A DNA stretch of 64,000 nucleotides, from positions 79,246-143,245 of the forward strand of contig CAZOVB010000004.1 of the NCBI GenBank assembly GCA_964583095.1, in the 5' to 3' direction. This document shows, piece by piece, positions 32,928 to 41,947 of this stretch. The stretch's first letter is position 1; each line of letters starts with the position of its first letter. This stretch comes from CAZOVB01 sp964583095 (GTDB lineage: Bacteria > Planctomycetota > Phycisphaerae > SM23-33). Both the position numbers and the translations under genes were made by a program. The notes under the pieces are model-generated. The model was not told where the DNA came from, did not search any database, and worked only from the letters and a program-made list of their open reading frames with translations.

Positions 32928-34283
32928 ATGTCACAATCCCAGCAAATCGAGCAGCTCAGCGCGTTTGACCGGGCACAACGCATCCGGGCTTTAAAAGACC
33001 TGGCCCAGGCCGAACAGGTTTCCGCCCCGGCCACTGAGCCCTCCAATGTCAACATGCACCTGCATTCGTTCTTTTCCTACAACGCCGAGAACTACTCGCC
33101 CTGTCGCCTGGCCCTGGAGTGCAAGCGCCAAGGGCTCTATGCGGCTGGACTCTGCGATTTCGACGTCCTGGACGGGCTGGAGGAATTCCTCTCTGCCGGG
33201 GAAATCCTCCAACTGCGCACGACGGTCAATCTCGAAACCCGGGCCTACCTGGCCGAGTATGCCGACGTGGACATCAACTCCCCCGGTGAGCCGGGCGTCT
33301 CGTACGTCATGGGCGCCGGCTTTGACGCGGTTCCCACCGAAGGCACCAGCCAGGCCGAGACCCTCGACGACCTCCGCAACCGCGCTCATGAGAGGAATCT
33401 CGACCTCATCGAGCGCATTAACCGCAAGTTGATGAATATCGAAATCGACTACGAGCAGGACGTCCTGCCACGAACCCCCGGAGGGACCGCCACCGAGCGA
33501 CATATTGTCGATGCCTACATCCAGGCCGCCGAGGAGCGATTCCCCGGAAAGGCCCTTATCGGCTTCTGGGGAATGGTCTTTGGAATGGAAGCCTCCGAGG
33601 TCAAGAAGCTTCTGGAAGATCCGATCAAGCTCCGCGAGGCCGCACGGGGCAAGCTCGCCAAACGCGGCGGCATCGGCTACGCTGAGCCCTCGGCCCAAAC
33701 CTTCCCCAGGATGGACACGTTCCTCAAGTGGGTCGCCGACTGTCGCGCCGTGCCCATGATCACGTGGCTCGACGGCACGAGCCAGGGAGAATCCGACCCC
33801 AGAGCGATGTTCGAGTGCATGATGGACAAGGGGGCTGCTGCCCTGAATATCATCCCCGACCGCAACTGGAACATTTCGGATCCCGACGCCGCTGCGCTGA
33901 AGCAGCAGAAGCTCAAGGAGTGCGTGCAGGTCGCTTCGGACCTGAACCTGCCGATCAATATCGGCACGGAGATGAACAAGTCCGGTCAGCCTTTCGTGGA
34001 CGACCTGGCCGGGCCGGTGCTCTCCAGACACGCCGACGCATTCCGCCGCGGAGCCCAGATCCTCGTGGGCCACACCACGCTGCTGCGATTCGCCGACTAC
34101 TCCTACATCGGTCCCGGCGGACCCGACGAGCAGCCGGACGTGGCGGCCAGGAACGACTTCTTCGCCTCCGTGGGCGCCCTGCCGCCCGTCTCCAGGAAGC
34201 TGGCCGAGAACCTGCGAAACGCCGGGCCCGAAAAGGCCCTGGCCCGGATTAAGGAAGCCGCCGGCAAGGGAACCTGGGACTGA
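32928..34283 (+). CDS. PHP-domain metalloesterase-like protein
   Basis: 451 residues; GAGGAA precedes the ATG by five bases. After a helical N-terminus, the PHP entry motif NMHLHSFFSYNAE (His44, His46) and the second motif GLCDFDVLDG (usually TDHD in the family) lie close together. A long helical insert (~110-235) and a TIM-barrel-like C-terminal part follow, with NIIPDRNWN and LPINIGTEMN, the latter in the position of the late PHP glutamate. PHP proteins hydrolyse phosphoesters using two or three metals. The first His of the second motif is replaced by Cys/Phe context, so metal number may differ. Divergent from hflX. Confidence 0.7.
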   Translation: MSQSQQIEQLSAFDRAQRIRALKDLAQAEQVSAPATEPSNVNMHLHSFFSYNAENYSPCRLALECKRQGLYAAGLCDFDVLDGLEEFLSAGEILQLRTTVNLETRAYLAEYADVDINSPGEPGVSYVMGAGFDAVPTEGTSQAETLDDLRNRAHERNLDLIERINRKLMNIEIDYEQDVLPRTPGGTATERHIVDAYIQAAEERFPGKALIGFWGMVFGMEASEVKKLLEDPIKLREAARGKLAKRGGIGYAEPSAQTFPRMDTFLKWVADCRAVPMITWLDGTSQGESDPRAMFECMMDKGAAALNIIPDRNWNISDPDAAALKQQKLKECVQVASDLNLPINIGTEMNKSGQPFVDDLAGPVLSRHADAFRRGAQILVGHTTLLRFADYSYIGPGGPDEQPDVAARNDFFASVGALPPVSRKLAENLRNAGPEKALARIKEAAGKGTWD

Positions 34284-34310
34284 CTCGGACCGGTCCGGGC
34301 AGAAGCGAAT

Positions 34311-35075
34311 TCACAACGTCATCACCTTGCTGACCTCGTAGCGGGTGGCCAGGTGGAGGGGCGTTTTCCGCGAGAGTATCTGCCCGGCGGTCGACAGCGC
34401 CAACTGCGGCGTATTGTTCTCCCCCGAAAGATGCCCCAGGCACGCCCAGGCCAGGTTGGCTCCTGCGCGCTGGATCAACTCGGCCGCCTCGGCATTGCTC
34501 AGGTGTCCCCCGTCGCCGCGGATGCGTCGCTTCAGATGGGCCGGATACGGGCCCCGATGGAGCATCTCCGGATCGTAATTGCTCTCCAGCAGCAGGGCAT
34601 CCAGCGAGCGGACGGTCTCTTCGAGCCCCTCGAAGACGTATCCCAGATCCGTCAGAACGCCCAGGCGCTTGCCCTCGGCCTCGATCACAAAGGCCGCCCC
34701 CTCAGCGGCGTCGTGCGGCGTGGCGATCATCTCCACCGTCACCGGCCCCAGCCTGAGCGGCTCGGTGAGTCGAAACGTGCGGACGCGGTCCATCTTGCCC
34801 AGCCTGCCGCTTCGAGAGGCCGCCTGGAGCGTCCGCCGCGTCGTCCAGACCTTCAAACCGAACTTCCGCTGGTAGATGCCCATCGACCGGGTGTGGTCGC
34901 TGTGGTCGTGGGAGATCAGCACGGCGTCTACGTCGCGGATGTCCCGCCCGTGGCTGGCCAGTCGCAACTGCGCCTGCTTGCCGCTGATGCCCGCGTCGAT
35001 CAGCAGCTTCTTGCCCCCGGCCTCGACGTACAGGCAGTTCCCGTTGGATCCGGATTGCAGGGAGATCAGTTCCAT
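34311..35075 (-). CDS. MBL-fold hydrolase of the YycJ/WalJ type
   Basis: 254 residues. Metallo-beta-lactamase motif HDHSDH (residues 56-61) follows DAVLIS. Later ligands include the TPHDA (~120), the LTDLGY (~143) and a GHLS near the end. The opening SLQSGSNGNCLYVEAGG is characteristic of the YycJ/WalJ exonuclease-like subgroup of RNA/DNA processing hydrolases. Cytoplasmic, dinuclear zinc expected. Convergent with the PHP gene across 27 bases. Confidence 0.85.
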   Translation of the reverse strand: MELISLQSGSNGNCLYVEAGGKKLLIDAGISGKQAQLRLASHGRDIRDVDAVLISHDHSDHTRSMGIYQRKFGLKVWTTRRTLQAASRSGRLGKMDRVRTFRLTEPLRLGPVTVEMIATPHDAAEGAAFVIEAEGKRLGVLTDLGYVFEGLEETVRSLDALLLESNYDPEMLHRGPYPAHLKRRIRGDGGHLSNAEAAELIQRAGANLAWACLGHLSGENNTPQLALSTAGQILSRKTPLHLATRYEVSKVMTL

Positions 35076-35271
35076 GGGGGCATTGTAGCGAATTGGGCCG
35101 GCGGGTCGAAGGCCTCATCGGGAACACCCGGGCTTGAAAGCAAAACCGTCTGGCAAGGCCGCAGTGCCCCGACCCGCGGAACTCTCCAATTATCCCAGGC
35201 CTGTGGGTTGCGTCCAGCCGGGCATGTGGTAGACTTCCTTCCAGAGGAAAGCCGTGCCGAAAGGACTCCCC

Positions 35272-36330
35272 ATGCAGGATTATCAGTGGAAAGGCCCCGT
35301 TGAGGCCGAGGCGAACTTCCAGAACCTCCAGGCCGTCCTGCGCCGCGAAAAACCGACCAGGCCCACGCTCTTCGAGTTCTTCCTCAACGATGTCGCTTTT
35401 CGCGCTATTCTCGGCGACGCCCGGGTGGATCAGGTCTACGCCGAGCACGGTAAGCAGATGGGCAACCTGCTGATCACAGCCGAGGCCTACCGTGCAGCCG
35501 GCTACGACTATGTCACTTGCCACGGGTCGGGCTTTGCCTTCCCAACCGGCGAGCACCACAAGGCCAAGAGCATCTCAGCCAACGAGGGCGCGCTGATCAC
35601 CGACCGGGCGTCCTTCGAGGCCTATCCCTGGCCCGACCCGGCGGAGTTCGCCTTCGACCGGCTGGAATTCATCGCTCCCCTCCTCCCGAAGGGAATGAAG
35701 GTCATCCTCTTCAGCGCCGGCGGCGTGCTGGAGAACGTCATCAGCCTCGTAGGTTTCGAAAATCTCTGCTACCTGCTCCTGGACGATCCGGATCTGACCG
35801 AAGAGATCTTCGACGCCGTCGGCTCCCGGTTGCTCGCCTACTACCGGCTCGGGCTCGAGCACGACTGCGTCGGTGCCGTCATCTCCAACGACGACTGGGG
35901 CTTCAAGACCCAGACCATGCTGCCCCCCGACGACATGCGAAAGTATGTCTTCGGCTGGCACGAGCAAATCGTCGCGGCCGCTCACGACGCCGGCCGCCCC
36001 GCGATCCTCCACTCCTGCGGCAACCTTGCAGACGTGATGGACGACGTGATCGACCGGATGAAGTTCGACGCCAAGCACTCGTATGAAGACTCCATTCTCC
36101 CCGTCGAGCAGGCCTGGGAGAAGTGGGGCGCACGGATTGCGATTCTCGGGGGCATCGACGTGAACTTCGTCTGTCGCAGCCGGCCTGAAGAGGTCTTCCG
36201 TCGCAGCCGCGAGATGGTCCAGAAAGCCACCACCGGCTACGCCCTGGGCACCGGCAACAGCGTGCCCGACTACGTGCCCAATGAGAACTACTTTGCGATG
36301 ATCGAAGCCGCCCTCATCGACCGCCGCTGA
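35272..36330 (+). CDS. Uroporphyrinogen-decarboxylase-like (MtaA/URO-D superfamily) protein
   Basis: About 352 residues from the ATG at 35272 (AAGGA six bases upstream; a GTG at 35254 with AGAGGAAAG is an alternative). URO-D-type barrel. A zinc-site-like HSCGN motif and the following DVIDRMKFDAKHSYED match URO-D relatives that act as corrinoid or thiol methyltransferases. The true URO-D N-terminal arginine signature is absent, so a heme role is unlikely. Such paralogs are numerous in anaerobic planctomycetes and usually demethylate or transfer methyl groups to cobalamin partners. A second paralog is at 55.1 kb. Standing alone here. Confidence 0.8.
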   Translation: MQDYQWKGPVEAEANFQNLQAVLRREKPTRPTLFEFFLNDVAFRAILGDARVDQVYAEHGKQMGNLLITAEAYRAAGYDYVTCHGSGFAFPTGEHHKAKSISANEGALITDRASFEAYPWPDPAEFAFDRLEFIAPLLPKGMKVILFSAGGVLENVISLVGFENLCYLLLDDPDLTEEIFDAVGSRLLAYYRLGLEHDCVGAVISNDDWGFKTQTMLPPDDMRKYVFGWHEQIVAAAHDAGRPAILHSCGNLADVMDDVIDRMKFDAKHSYEDSILPVEQAWEKWGARIAILGGIDVNFVCRSRPEEVFRRSREMVQKATTGYALGTGNSVPDYVPNENYFAMIEAALIDRR

Positions 36331-36368
36331 GGGATTGGCGCCCAGCACCGCCAGCTGCTTCTTTCCAG

Positions 36369-36560
36369 TCAGTCCACGTCTCGGCCCTGGTCGGGCTGCC
36401 AGTTGTCGTCGTTTTCGCCCGGGGGCTCTTCCGGTTTGAACAGGTGATACACGGCGGTGGCGAGCCACGTGAAGAAGCCCCCGACGCCCAGAACCGCCAG
36501 GACCACATCCAGGAGGATGAGCCCGGCCAGGATGATCAGAACCCAGTGCAGTGGGGACAT
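36369..36560 (-). CDS. Small membrane protein, 63 residues
   Basis: One or two hydrophobic segments (HWVLIILAGLILLDVVLAVLG and FFTWLATAVYHLF) and an acidic C-terminal tail. It lies six bases downstream of the AIM24-like gene on the same strand, so the pair is probably cotranscribed. Function unknown. Confidence 0.6.
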   Translation of the reverse strand: MSPLHWVLIILAGLILLDVVLAVLGVGGFFTWLATAVYHLFKPEEPPGENDDNWQPDQGRDVD

Positions 36561-36566
36561 GGCCGA

Positions 36567-37244
36567 CTATTTGCTGGGGGTGTGGGCGGCGATCTTCGCA
36601 GCCAGGTTCGCTATGGGCATCGTCTGGAGCCAGGCCCGGCCTGGACCCTTGAGCGTGCCCAGGAAGAGTCCCTCGCCGCTGAAAAAGATGTTCTTGATGC
36701 CCTTGACGCGCTGGATGTCGAAGTCGACCGTCGGCTCCATGGCGGCCAGGTGGGATTGATCGATCTTGAGCGTCTGGCCCTCCTGCAAGTCGTATTCAAC
36801 GACCTCGCCGGGGATCTCGATCAGCGCCGTGCCGGGCCCCGTGAGCTTCTGCATGATAAACCCCTCGCCGCCGAAGAAGCCCGCGCCGAGCTTCTTGCGG
36901 AAGTGCATCGAGAGCGTCACACTGGACTCGGCCACCATGAAGGCATCCTTCTGGCAGATCAGGCTCTGGCCGTCAGCCAGCTCGAAGGGGATCACCTTGC
37001 CAACGAATTCCGGGGCAAAGGCCACCAGGCCTTGACCCCGGGAGCAGGTGTAGGTGGTCATAAAGAACGACTCGCCGGACATCATCCGTCCCAGGCCCTT
37101 GAGCACGCCGCCCTTGGAATCGGTTTTCATCTCCACGTTCGACGACATCCACGACATGCCGCCTGACTCGGTATAGACCGATTCGCCCTCTTCCAGCCAG
37201 ATATCCACCGACTGCATCGTAGTGCCCCGAATGTCGAATTGCAT
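36567..37244 (-). CDS. AIM24/TIGR00266-family protein
   Basis: 225 residues from the ATG at 37244; a longer frame to 37607 is not supported. The sequence is a glycine- and beta-rich trimeric fold with the family traits: MQFDIRGTTMQSVDIWLEEG at the start, ESGGMSWMS, GESFFMTTYT, and the closing FFSGEGLFLGTLKGPG. Members are found in bacteria and in mitochondrial AIM24; biochemical function is not defined. Leads the two-gene unit with the 63-residue membrane protein. Confidence 0.85.
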   Translation of the reverse strand: MQFDIRGTTMQSVDIWLEEGESVYTESGGMSWMSSNVEMKTDSKGGVLKGLGRMMSGESFFMTTYTCSRGQGLVAFAPEFVGKVIPFELADGQSLICQKDAFMVAESSVTLSMHFRKKLGAGFFGGEGFIMQKLTGPGTALIEIPGEVVEYDLQEGQTLKIDQSHLAAMEPTVDFDIQRVKGIKNIFFSGEGLFLGTLKGPGRAWLQTMPIANLAAKIAAHTPSK

Positions 37245-37539
37245 CTTCCAGACTCCTTTCCTGTTTGTGCCGACCCGCCAGGCCCGGGCTGTCACGTGCA
37301 GCCTCGACGGGTCCGGCCGGCTTTCGAGGAATCCGCGAGGTCCCTGCAGCCCCTCGCAGATGAAGTCGAATCCTACCGGTCCGGCGACGGCTGGGCAAGA
37401 GTTGGCAGTTTCAGCGACGACTTCCCGTACTCCTTCCGCCGATCGGAATTGACAAGCCTCGCCGGCTATGCGACGCTCAATCGCGGCGGCCTGGACGTTC
37501 CAGGCCATCGGGACAACTCCAACCGAAAGAGAGGACGCA

Positions 37540-37923
37540 ATGCGAACCGGCATGTGGACGATGTTGATGGTTTCCGTGTTCTTGCTCGTCGGCTGCGGCG
37601 GCGACATCGTCGACGGAACCTACCGCGGCAAAGTTATCGAGGGAGACAAAGTTCATGAGATGGAGCTGGTCCTCTCGGGCCGGGAGGGAACATTGACTCT
37701 GCTTTCCTCCGGAGGCCCGGACGCCGGAGAGGGCGATTCCTGGAAGCTCCGGGATGTCAAAATCCAGGATGGCCGCGTGACCTTCCTGGTCCCCATGTCC
37801 GGCGAGGTCGACGACGACTCCCTGCTGTTCGACCTGAAGATCGAGGGCGATCGGCTCGTGGGCACAGGGCGAGAACGCAGGGCGCAGGCCGAAGATCTGC
37901 CCGCGACCTTCCATAAGCAGTAG
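37540..37923 (+). CDS. Small lipoprotein
   Basis: 127 residues from the ATG at 37540 (GAGAGGA six bases upstream). Signal with lipobox LLVGC, then a compact beta domain opening DIVDGTYRGKVIEGDKVHEM and rich in alternating hydrophobic residues, like small lipocalin or beta-clip folds. No family name recognised. The upstream 295 bases (37245-37539) contain no other gene. Confidence 0.65.
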   Translation: MRTGMWTMLMVSVFLLVGCGGDIVDGTYRGKVIEGDKVHEMELVLSGREGTLTLLSSGGPDAGEGDSWKLRDVKIQDGRVTFLVPMSGEVDDDSLLFDLKIEGDRLVGTGRERRAQAEDLPATFHKQ

Positions 37924-38120
37924 TGGCCCAAAGCATCACGGGGCACAGGCCGATGGCCTGCCCATCCGGCCTTGCTCCGACAGCCCGGCTGATGTGGGTG
38001 GGATACGGCCGCGTGGCAACATCGCCGTCTCCAAAGGCCGGCCCGAGACCGGGGCCTGTTTTCGGGGTTACACAATGCGTATCGATTCACCGACCAGGCA
38101 CCTCGGGACCGGAACACCTC

Positions 38121-38756
38121 ATGAGCCGCAGACTCACCGAAACGAAAACAGACCGCCGCACCTTCCTCCAGAGTGGAATCGCCGCCCTGGGCGGTGATAC
38201 GTTCGAGTCTCCCAGCACGCCTGCGATTATTGATGAGCATCACGTGCTGTTCCGAAAGGTCCGAGGCCACGATATCTGCCTTCGGATCCAGGACGGGCAG
38301 GTCGAGGTGGTTTGGGATCGGGCAGCGATTCTGACACGGGAGGAAGCAAAGAAAGAGAAGCCGATCTATTACCACACGTCCATCGTCCTGGGTGACATGG
38401 TTCTGGTGCCGCTTCATGGCGAGAGGAAGACGCGAACCAGCCTTGCGGCGCTGGATGTGGAAAACGGCAAACTGCTCTGGCGGGAGGATGACATTGGCGG
38501 AGCAGATAAGCTCGGCGGATGTTTCACGGTTGTCGATGGCGTCGTGCTGTTTCGCTCAGGAAACAAGGTGGTCTCACTACGGGTAGACCGCAAGGGCGCC
38601 ACCGCCCTGGGGGAGTTGACCTTGCCAGGCGACGAACTGAAAGGGGGATGGCCTTATTCTTCCCTCCCAGTCCTCTCCAACGGCATGCTTTTCGTGCAAA
38701 GCTCATCGTATAGAACTGGTGTCCTCGATTGTTTCGACTTGCGACCTCAACCGTAG
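38121..38756 (+). pseudogene. PQQ-propeller fragment behind a truncated twin-arginine signal
   Basis: 211 residues. The N-terminus TDRRTFLQSGIAALGG is a twin-arginine signal without its hydrophobic stretch and cleavage site. It runs directly into DTFESPSTPAIIDEHHVLFRK, which reads like the interior of a PQQ-like beta-propeller (blade patterns SLAALDVENGKLLWRED, FTVVDGVVLFRSGNKVVSL). Usual propeller enzymes of this kind are 400-700 residues, so about half is missing. The likely cause is an in-frame deletion joining the signal to internal blades. Next to two more truncated genes, so this is part of a rearrangement scar. It may still be expressed, but export by Tat is doubtful. Confidence 0.6.
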
Positions 38757-38831
38757 CAGCTATGCGGGGGCCTGGCCAAGGCGCGGCTGGTCCTCTCCAA
38801 GGCCATCTCCGTCGCATTCGTGACGGTGCTC

Positions 38832-39551
38832 TTATTCGATGGGCTGTCGGCGCCTGGATTCTGAACTCTTTTCGCTCTTGTGCCTGCGGTACTGCTCCGG
38901 CGTTCTGCCGTACTGCCGGCTGAAGAGCCGGATGAAGTCCGAGGCGCTGCTCATGCCGCAGCGCACAGCCACGTCGATGATGGCCAGGTCCGTTGCCCGC
39001 AGGAGCCTTTCGCCATGGGTCATTCGCTCGTGGATGATCTGCTGGTAGATGCTCCTTCCGACTCGGGAGCGGAACCGCTTTTCCAGGGCGCGTCGTCCCA
39101 GGGGCACCTCGTGCAGGACGTCGGGCACGCCGATACCCTCGGGGGCATACGAGCGGATGAAGTTCATCGCCTGTGCGACCATCGGATCGTCGATGACCAC
39201 CGCGTCGGTCGATTGACGCACGATCACCCCGTCGGGCTCGATAAGCATCGGCTCCGTGGGCGCCGGCTCGCCGCGCAGCATGCGGTCCATGATCTGGGCG
39301 GCCTCGAACCCCACCCGCCTGGCCCCCTGGGAGACGGTGGACATGTGGGGCCTTTCCAGCAGGCAGTAGACGTCGCCTTCGCCCACGGCCATCACGGCGA
39401 CTTCATCGGGCACGGACACGCCCAGTGACGTACAGGCCGAGATGATCTGGCGCGCCTGGTTCATGTCGCTGCAGAGGCAGGCAAAAGGTTTGGGGATTTT
39501 GTCCACGAATTCTTCGGCGCCCTCGAAAGGCATGGGGATGCACCAGTCCAA
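38832..39551 (-). pseudogene. XylR-type regulator lacking its N-terminal half
   Basis: 239 residues remain. The segment KPFACLCSDMNQARQII matches the middle of the LacI-like sensor seen in the intact regulator at 10.6 kb, followed by EVAVMAVGEGDVYCLLERPHMSTVSQG, and then a complete AraC DNA-binding domain (PLGRRALEKRFRSRVG; IDVAVRCGMSSASDFIRLFSRQYGRTPEQYRR in parts). About 140 residues of the sensor are missing: homology stops at the TTG at 39551 where plus-strand PEP-CTERM coding begins. No start signal precedes the fragment. It probably cannot sense its ligand and is likely non-functional, or a contig junction artefact. Confidence 0.7.
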
Positions 39552-39943
39552 TCGACATCTTCGAGTTTGCCCTCTGGGGCGTTGACACCAGCGTGGCCGA
39601 CACCAACGATGATCAGTTCAAGGGCATTAACATGCGGGCCGATGGTCCTGGAATCGACCCCGCCCAGGCCGGTGAATTCAATGGAATCGAGTATGTGCTT
39701 CTGGACGAAGCCAAGACTCTGGAAGGCAGTGGCGATTTCACTGTCGGCGCCGAAGCAACCTATACTACCTCCGAGTTGGACCTGAGCAGCTATGATGGCT
39801 TGGTTGTTGCCTTTGGCATGAAGCCAGGTTTTGGTGGCGAGCGAGAAGCTTGGGTCGACAACGTTTCGGTCGTTCCCGAGCCTGCCACGATGAGCCTTCT
39901 GGGTCTTGGCGGCCTGGTTGCCCTGAGAAGGCGCCGTCGCTGA
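39548..39943 (+). pseudogene. C-terminal fragment of a PEP-CTERM protein
   Basis: The open frame begins at the breakpoint without a start (reading IDIFEFALWGVDTSVADTND in frame) and ends with the sorting signal VPEPATMSLLGLGGLVALRRRRR in two blocks: the PEP motif, a transmembrane helix and a basic tail. This tail is recognised by exosortase systems, which move proteins to the outer surface. Residues before it, with TSELDLSSYDGLVVAFGMKP, suggest a discoidin/choice-of-anchor beta domain. A GTG at 39593 could start a 116-residue product without a signal peptide. No exosortase gene is in the window. Confidence 0.7.
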
Positions 39944-40006
39944 GAACACTGAAGTAAAGATCCGGGCCACAACCGGCCGGGATCGATAGACCTCCTCCTC
40001 CACCAC

Positions 40007-40054
40007 GGCGGAGGGCAGGAAATACACCTCCTGTCCTCCGCCTGGTTTTTGTTT
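40007..40054 (+). terminator. Intrinsic terminator after the PEP-CTERM fragment
   Basis: Stem GGCGGAGGGCAGGA (40007-40020) pairs with TCCTGTCCTCCGCC (40029-40042) over 14 bp with one G-U, loop of 8, then TGGTTTTTGTTT. Its presence in the right place shows that the 3' end of the PEP-CTERM gene is intact. Confidence 0.85.
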
Positions 40055-40555
40055 CGCCCGCTGCCTGGATGGAGCAGACGCGACATCCACTGGCCATGTG
40101 GCAGATCCATCCTCCCCGGCCGGCAGGGGCAACCGACCTTGGGGCGAGGTGCGGATGAGGGTTTTTGAGCGGGTTGCGCCCTGGGGGCGAATCCGTCTGC
40201 CAGACCATCGGGAATTCACCCAAAGATTGTTCTGGCATAGTCGTGTGATTTGTGGTTCAATGCCCGATACGAGGTGGAGCTGGAAGGCTCCCATCACATC
40301 ACTCAAAGACGTACTGAGGGGTGTCATCCCCTCGTCTCTCGCCCTGCACACCGCCCGGCGAATGCCGCCCAACCCCGTACGTGTTGGCAAGTAGCCTCAA
40401 TCCATCCATTGAGATTGTGCGCCTGGCTTGGCCTCACCTGCGCTCCTGCAACCTTACAAGGGGCCTGTGAGATGCCGGGGGCGTCCTCACTGAAACCACC
40501 GAGGCCGGAGAGTGTCTCCGGTCCGCCATGCAGTAAACGTTAGAAAGAAGATCTC
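40055..40555 (+). other. Gene-free 500-base stretch, leader of the DEAD-box helicase
   Basis: No coding frame is convincing here. Near the right end a stem of GGCCGGAGA/TCTCCGGTCC type (about 40501-40530) lies 25 bases before the helicase start. DEAD-box helicase genes in other bacteria often have long leaders that respond to temperature; whether this one does is inference. A CCTCAATCCATCCATTGAG small hairpin occurs near 40394-40412. Confidence 0.35.
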
Positions 40556-41863
40556 TTGAATCAAGACAACGCAACCTTTGAAAGCACGGGGCTCAGCGAG
40601 TCCCTCCTGAACACCCTTCGCCGCAAGCAGTTCACCCAGCCTACCGCCATCCAGGCCAAGGCCATCGGCCCTGCCCTGCAAGGGCGGGACATCCTGGGCT
40701 GTGCCCAGACGGGCACCGGTAAGACAGCCGCCTTTGCCCTGCCGATTCTCCAGCGGCTCGACCAGGCCTCAGCCCAGAAGGGCCAACGCCCGATCCGATC
40801 GCTGATCGTCGCCCCGACGCGCGAGCTGGCTGCCCAGATCGGCCAGGCCCTTGGCGAACTGGGCCGCAATACCTCCCTGCGCCACACCGTTATCTTCGGC
40901 GGGGTCAAGCAGGGCCCGCAGTGCCAGGCCCTTCGGCGCGGCGTGGATATCCTTGTGGCCACACCGGGGCGTCTGCTGGATCTGATCAACCAGGGAAGGC
41001 TCAAACTCAGCCAGGTGGAAATTCTCGTTCTGGACGAAGCCGACCGGATGCTCGACATGGGCTTCCTTCCGGACATCCGGAGGATCGTCAATCTTGTGCC
41101 CGACCAGCGCCAGACGCTGCTTTTCTCGGCCACCATGCCCAAGGGGATTCAGCAGATATCCGGCCGGCTCCAGGCGGACCCGTTCTGTATTACGATTGCA
41201 CCCGAAGCCCCCGCGGCCCAAACGGTTGAGCAGGCCGTCCACTTCGTGCAGAACCCGGACAAGCTGTCCCTGCTCCAGAAGATTCTGACCTGCAAGAGCA
41301 TCACCAAGGCCATCGTGTTCACCCGGACCAAGCACCGGGCCGACAAGATCGCGCAAAAGCTCGAACGAGCCTCCATTCCCGCCGCAGCCATGCACTCCAA
41401 CAAGAGCCAGAACCAGCGACAGCGGACGCTGGGCAAGCTTAAATCCGGCGCCCTGCGCGTCCTGGTCGCCAGCGACATCGCCTCGCGCGGCCTTGACGTT
41501 TCGGACATCTCCCACGTATTCAACTACGATCTACCCAACGACGCTGAGACCTACGTTCACCGGATTGGCCGCACCGGGCGCGCCGGCATGGAAGGCCAGG
41601 CCGTCTCCTTCTGTTCCAACGATGAGCTTCCGTTGCTCAAGGACATTGAAAAACTTCTCGCCTGTCGCCTCAATGTGCAAGGTGCCCGGCCCAGACCTGA
41701 AGAAAAGGCAACGGCAACCGACAAGCGCAGCCGACGTCGCCGCAGTCCCCGTTTTCGCAACGAGCAGAGCTCCCGGGGCAATCGGGGCCAGTCCAGCTCC
41801 AGGGGCCAAGGCGGCAAGGGGCGAATTCGACGCAGTCGGAAGAGGAGTTCGGCCAGGTCGTAG
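40556..41863 (+). CDS. rhlE: RhlE-like DEAD-box RNA helicase
   Basis: 435 residues from a TTG with AGAAAGAAGAT before it. The complete helicase motif set is present: Q motif with PTAIQ, AQTGTGKT (I), PTRELA (Ia), TPGR (Ib), LDEAD (II), SATMP (III), the IVFTRTK (IV), DIASRGLDV (V) and HRIGRTGR (VI). The C-terminal tail (~370-435) is Arg/Ser/Gly-rich and disordered, suited to RNA binding. ATP-dependent RNA unwinding; RhlE members act in ribosome assembly or RNA decay. 84 bases upstream of the radical SAM gene. Confidence 0.92.
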   Translation: MNQDNATFESTGLSESLLNTLRRKQFTQPTAIQAKAIGPALQGRDILGCAQTGTGKTAAFALPILQRLDQASAQKGQRPIRSLIVAPTRELAAQIGQALGELGRNTSLRHTVIFGGVKQGPQCQALRRGVDILVATPGRLLDLINQGRLKLSQVEILVLDEADRMLDMGFLPDIRRIVNLVPDQRQTLLFSATMPKGIQQISGRLQADPFCITIAPEAPAAQTVEQAVHFVQNPDKLSLLQKILTCKSITKAIVFTRTKHRADKIAQKLERASIPAAAMHSNKSQNQRQRTLGKLKSGALRVLVASDIASRGLDVSDISHVFNYDLPNDAETYVHRIGRTGRAGMEGQAVSFCSNDELPLLKDIEKLLACRLNVQGARPRPEEKATATDKRSRRRRSPRFRNEQSSRGNRGQSSSRGQGGKGRIRRSRKRSSARS

Positions 41864-41947
41864 AGAACCCCCGATGCGGGCACCGGGAAACAGTTTTAGC
41901 CCGCGACCTGCGTATCAAACCTACTACAATATGGATACAAAGCTTCT

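Noticed and set aside
39461..40390. Minus-strand frame of 309 codons across the PEP-CTERM fragment
   Set aside because: Overlaps a convincing PEP-CTERM tail and its terminator and has no motif of its own.
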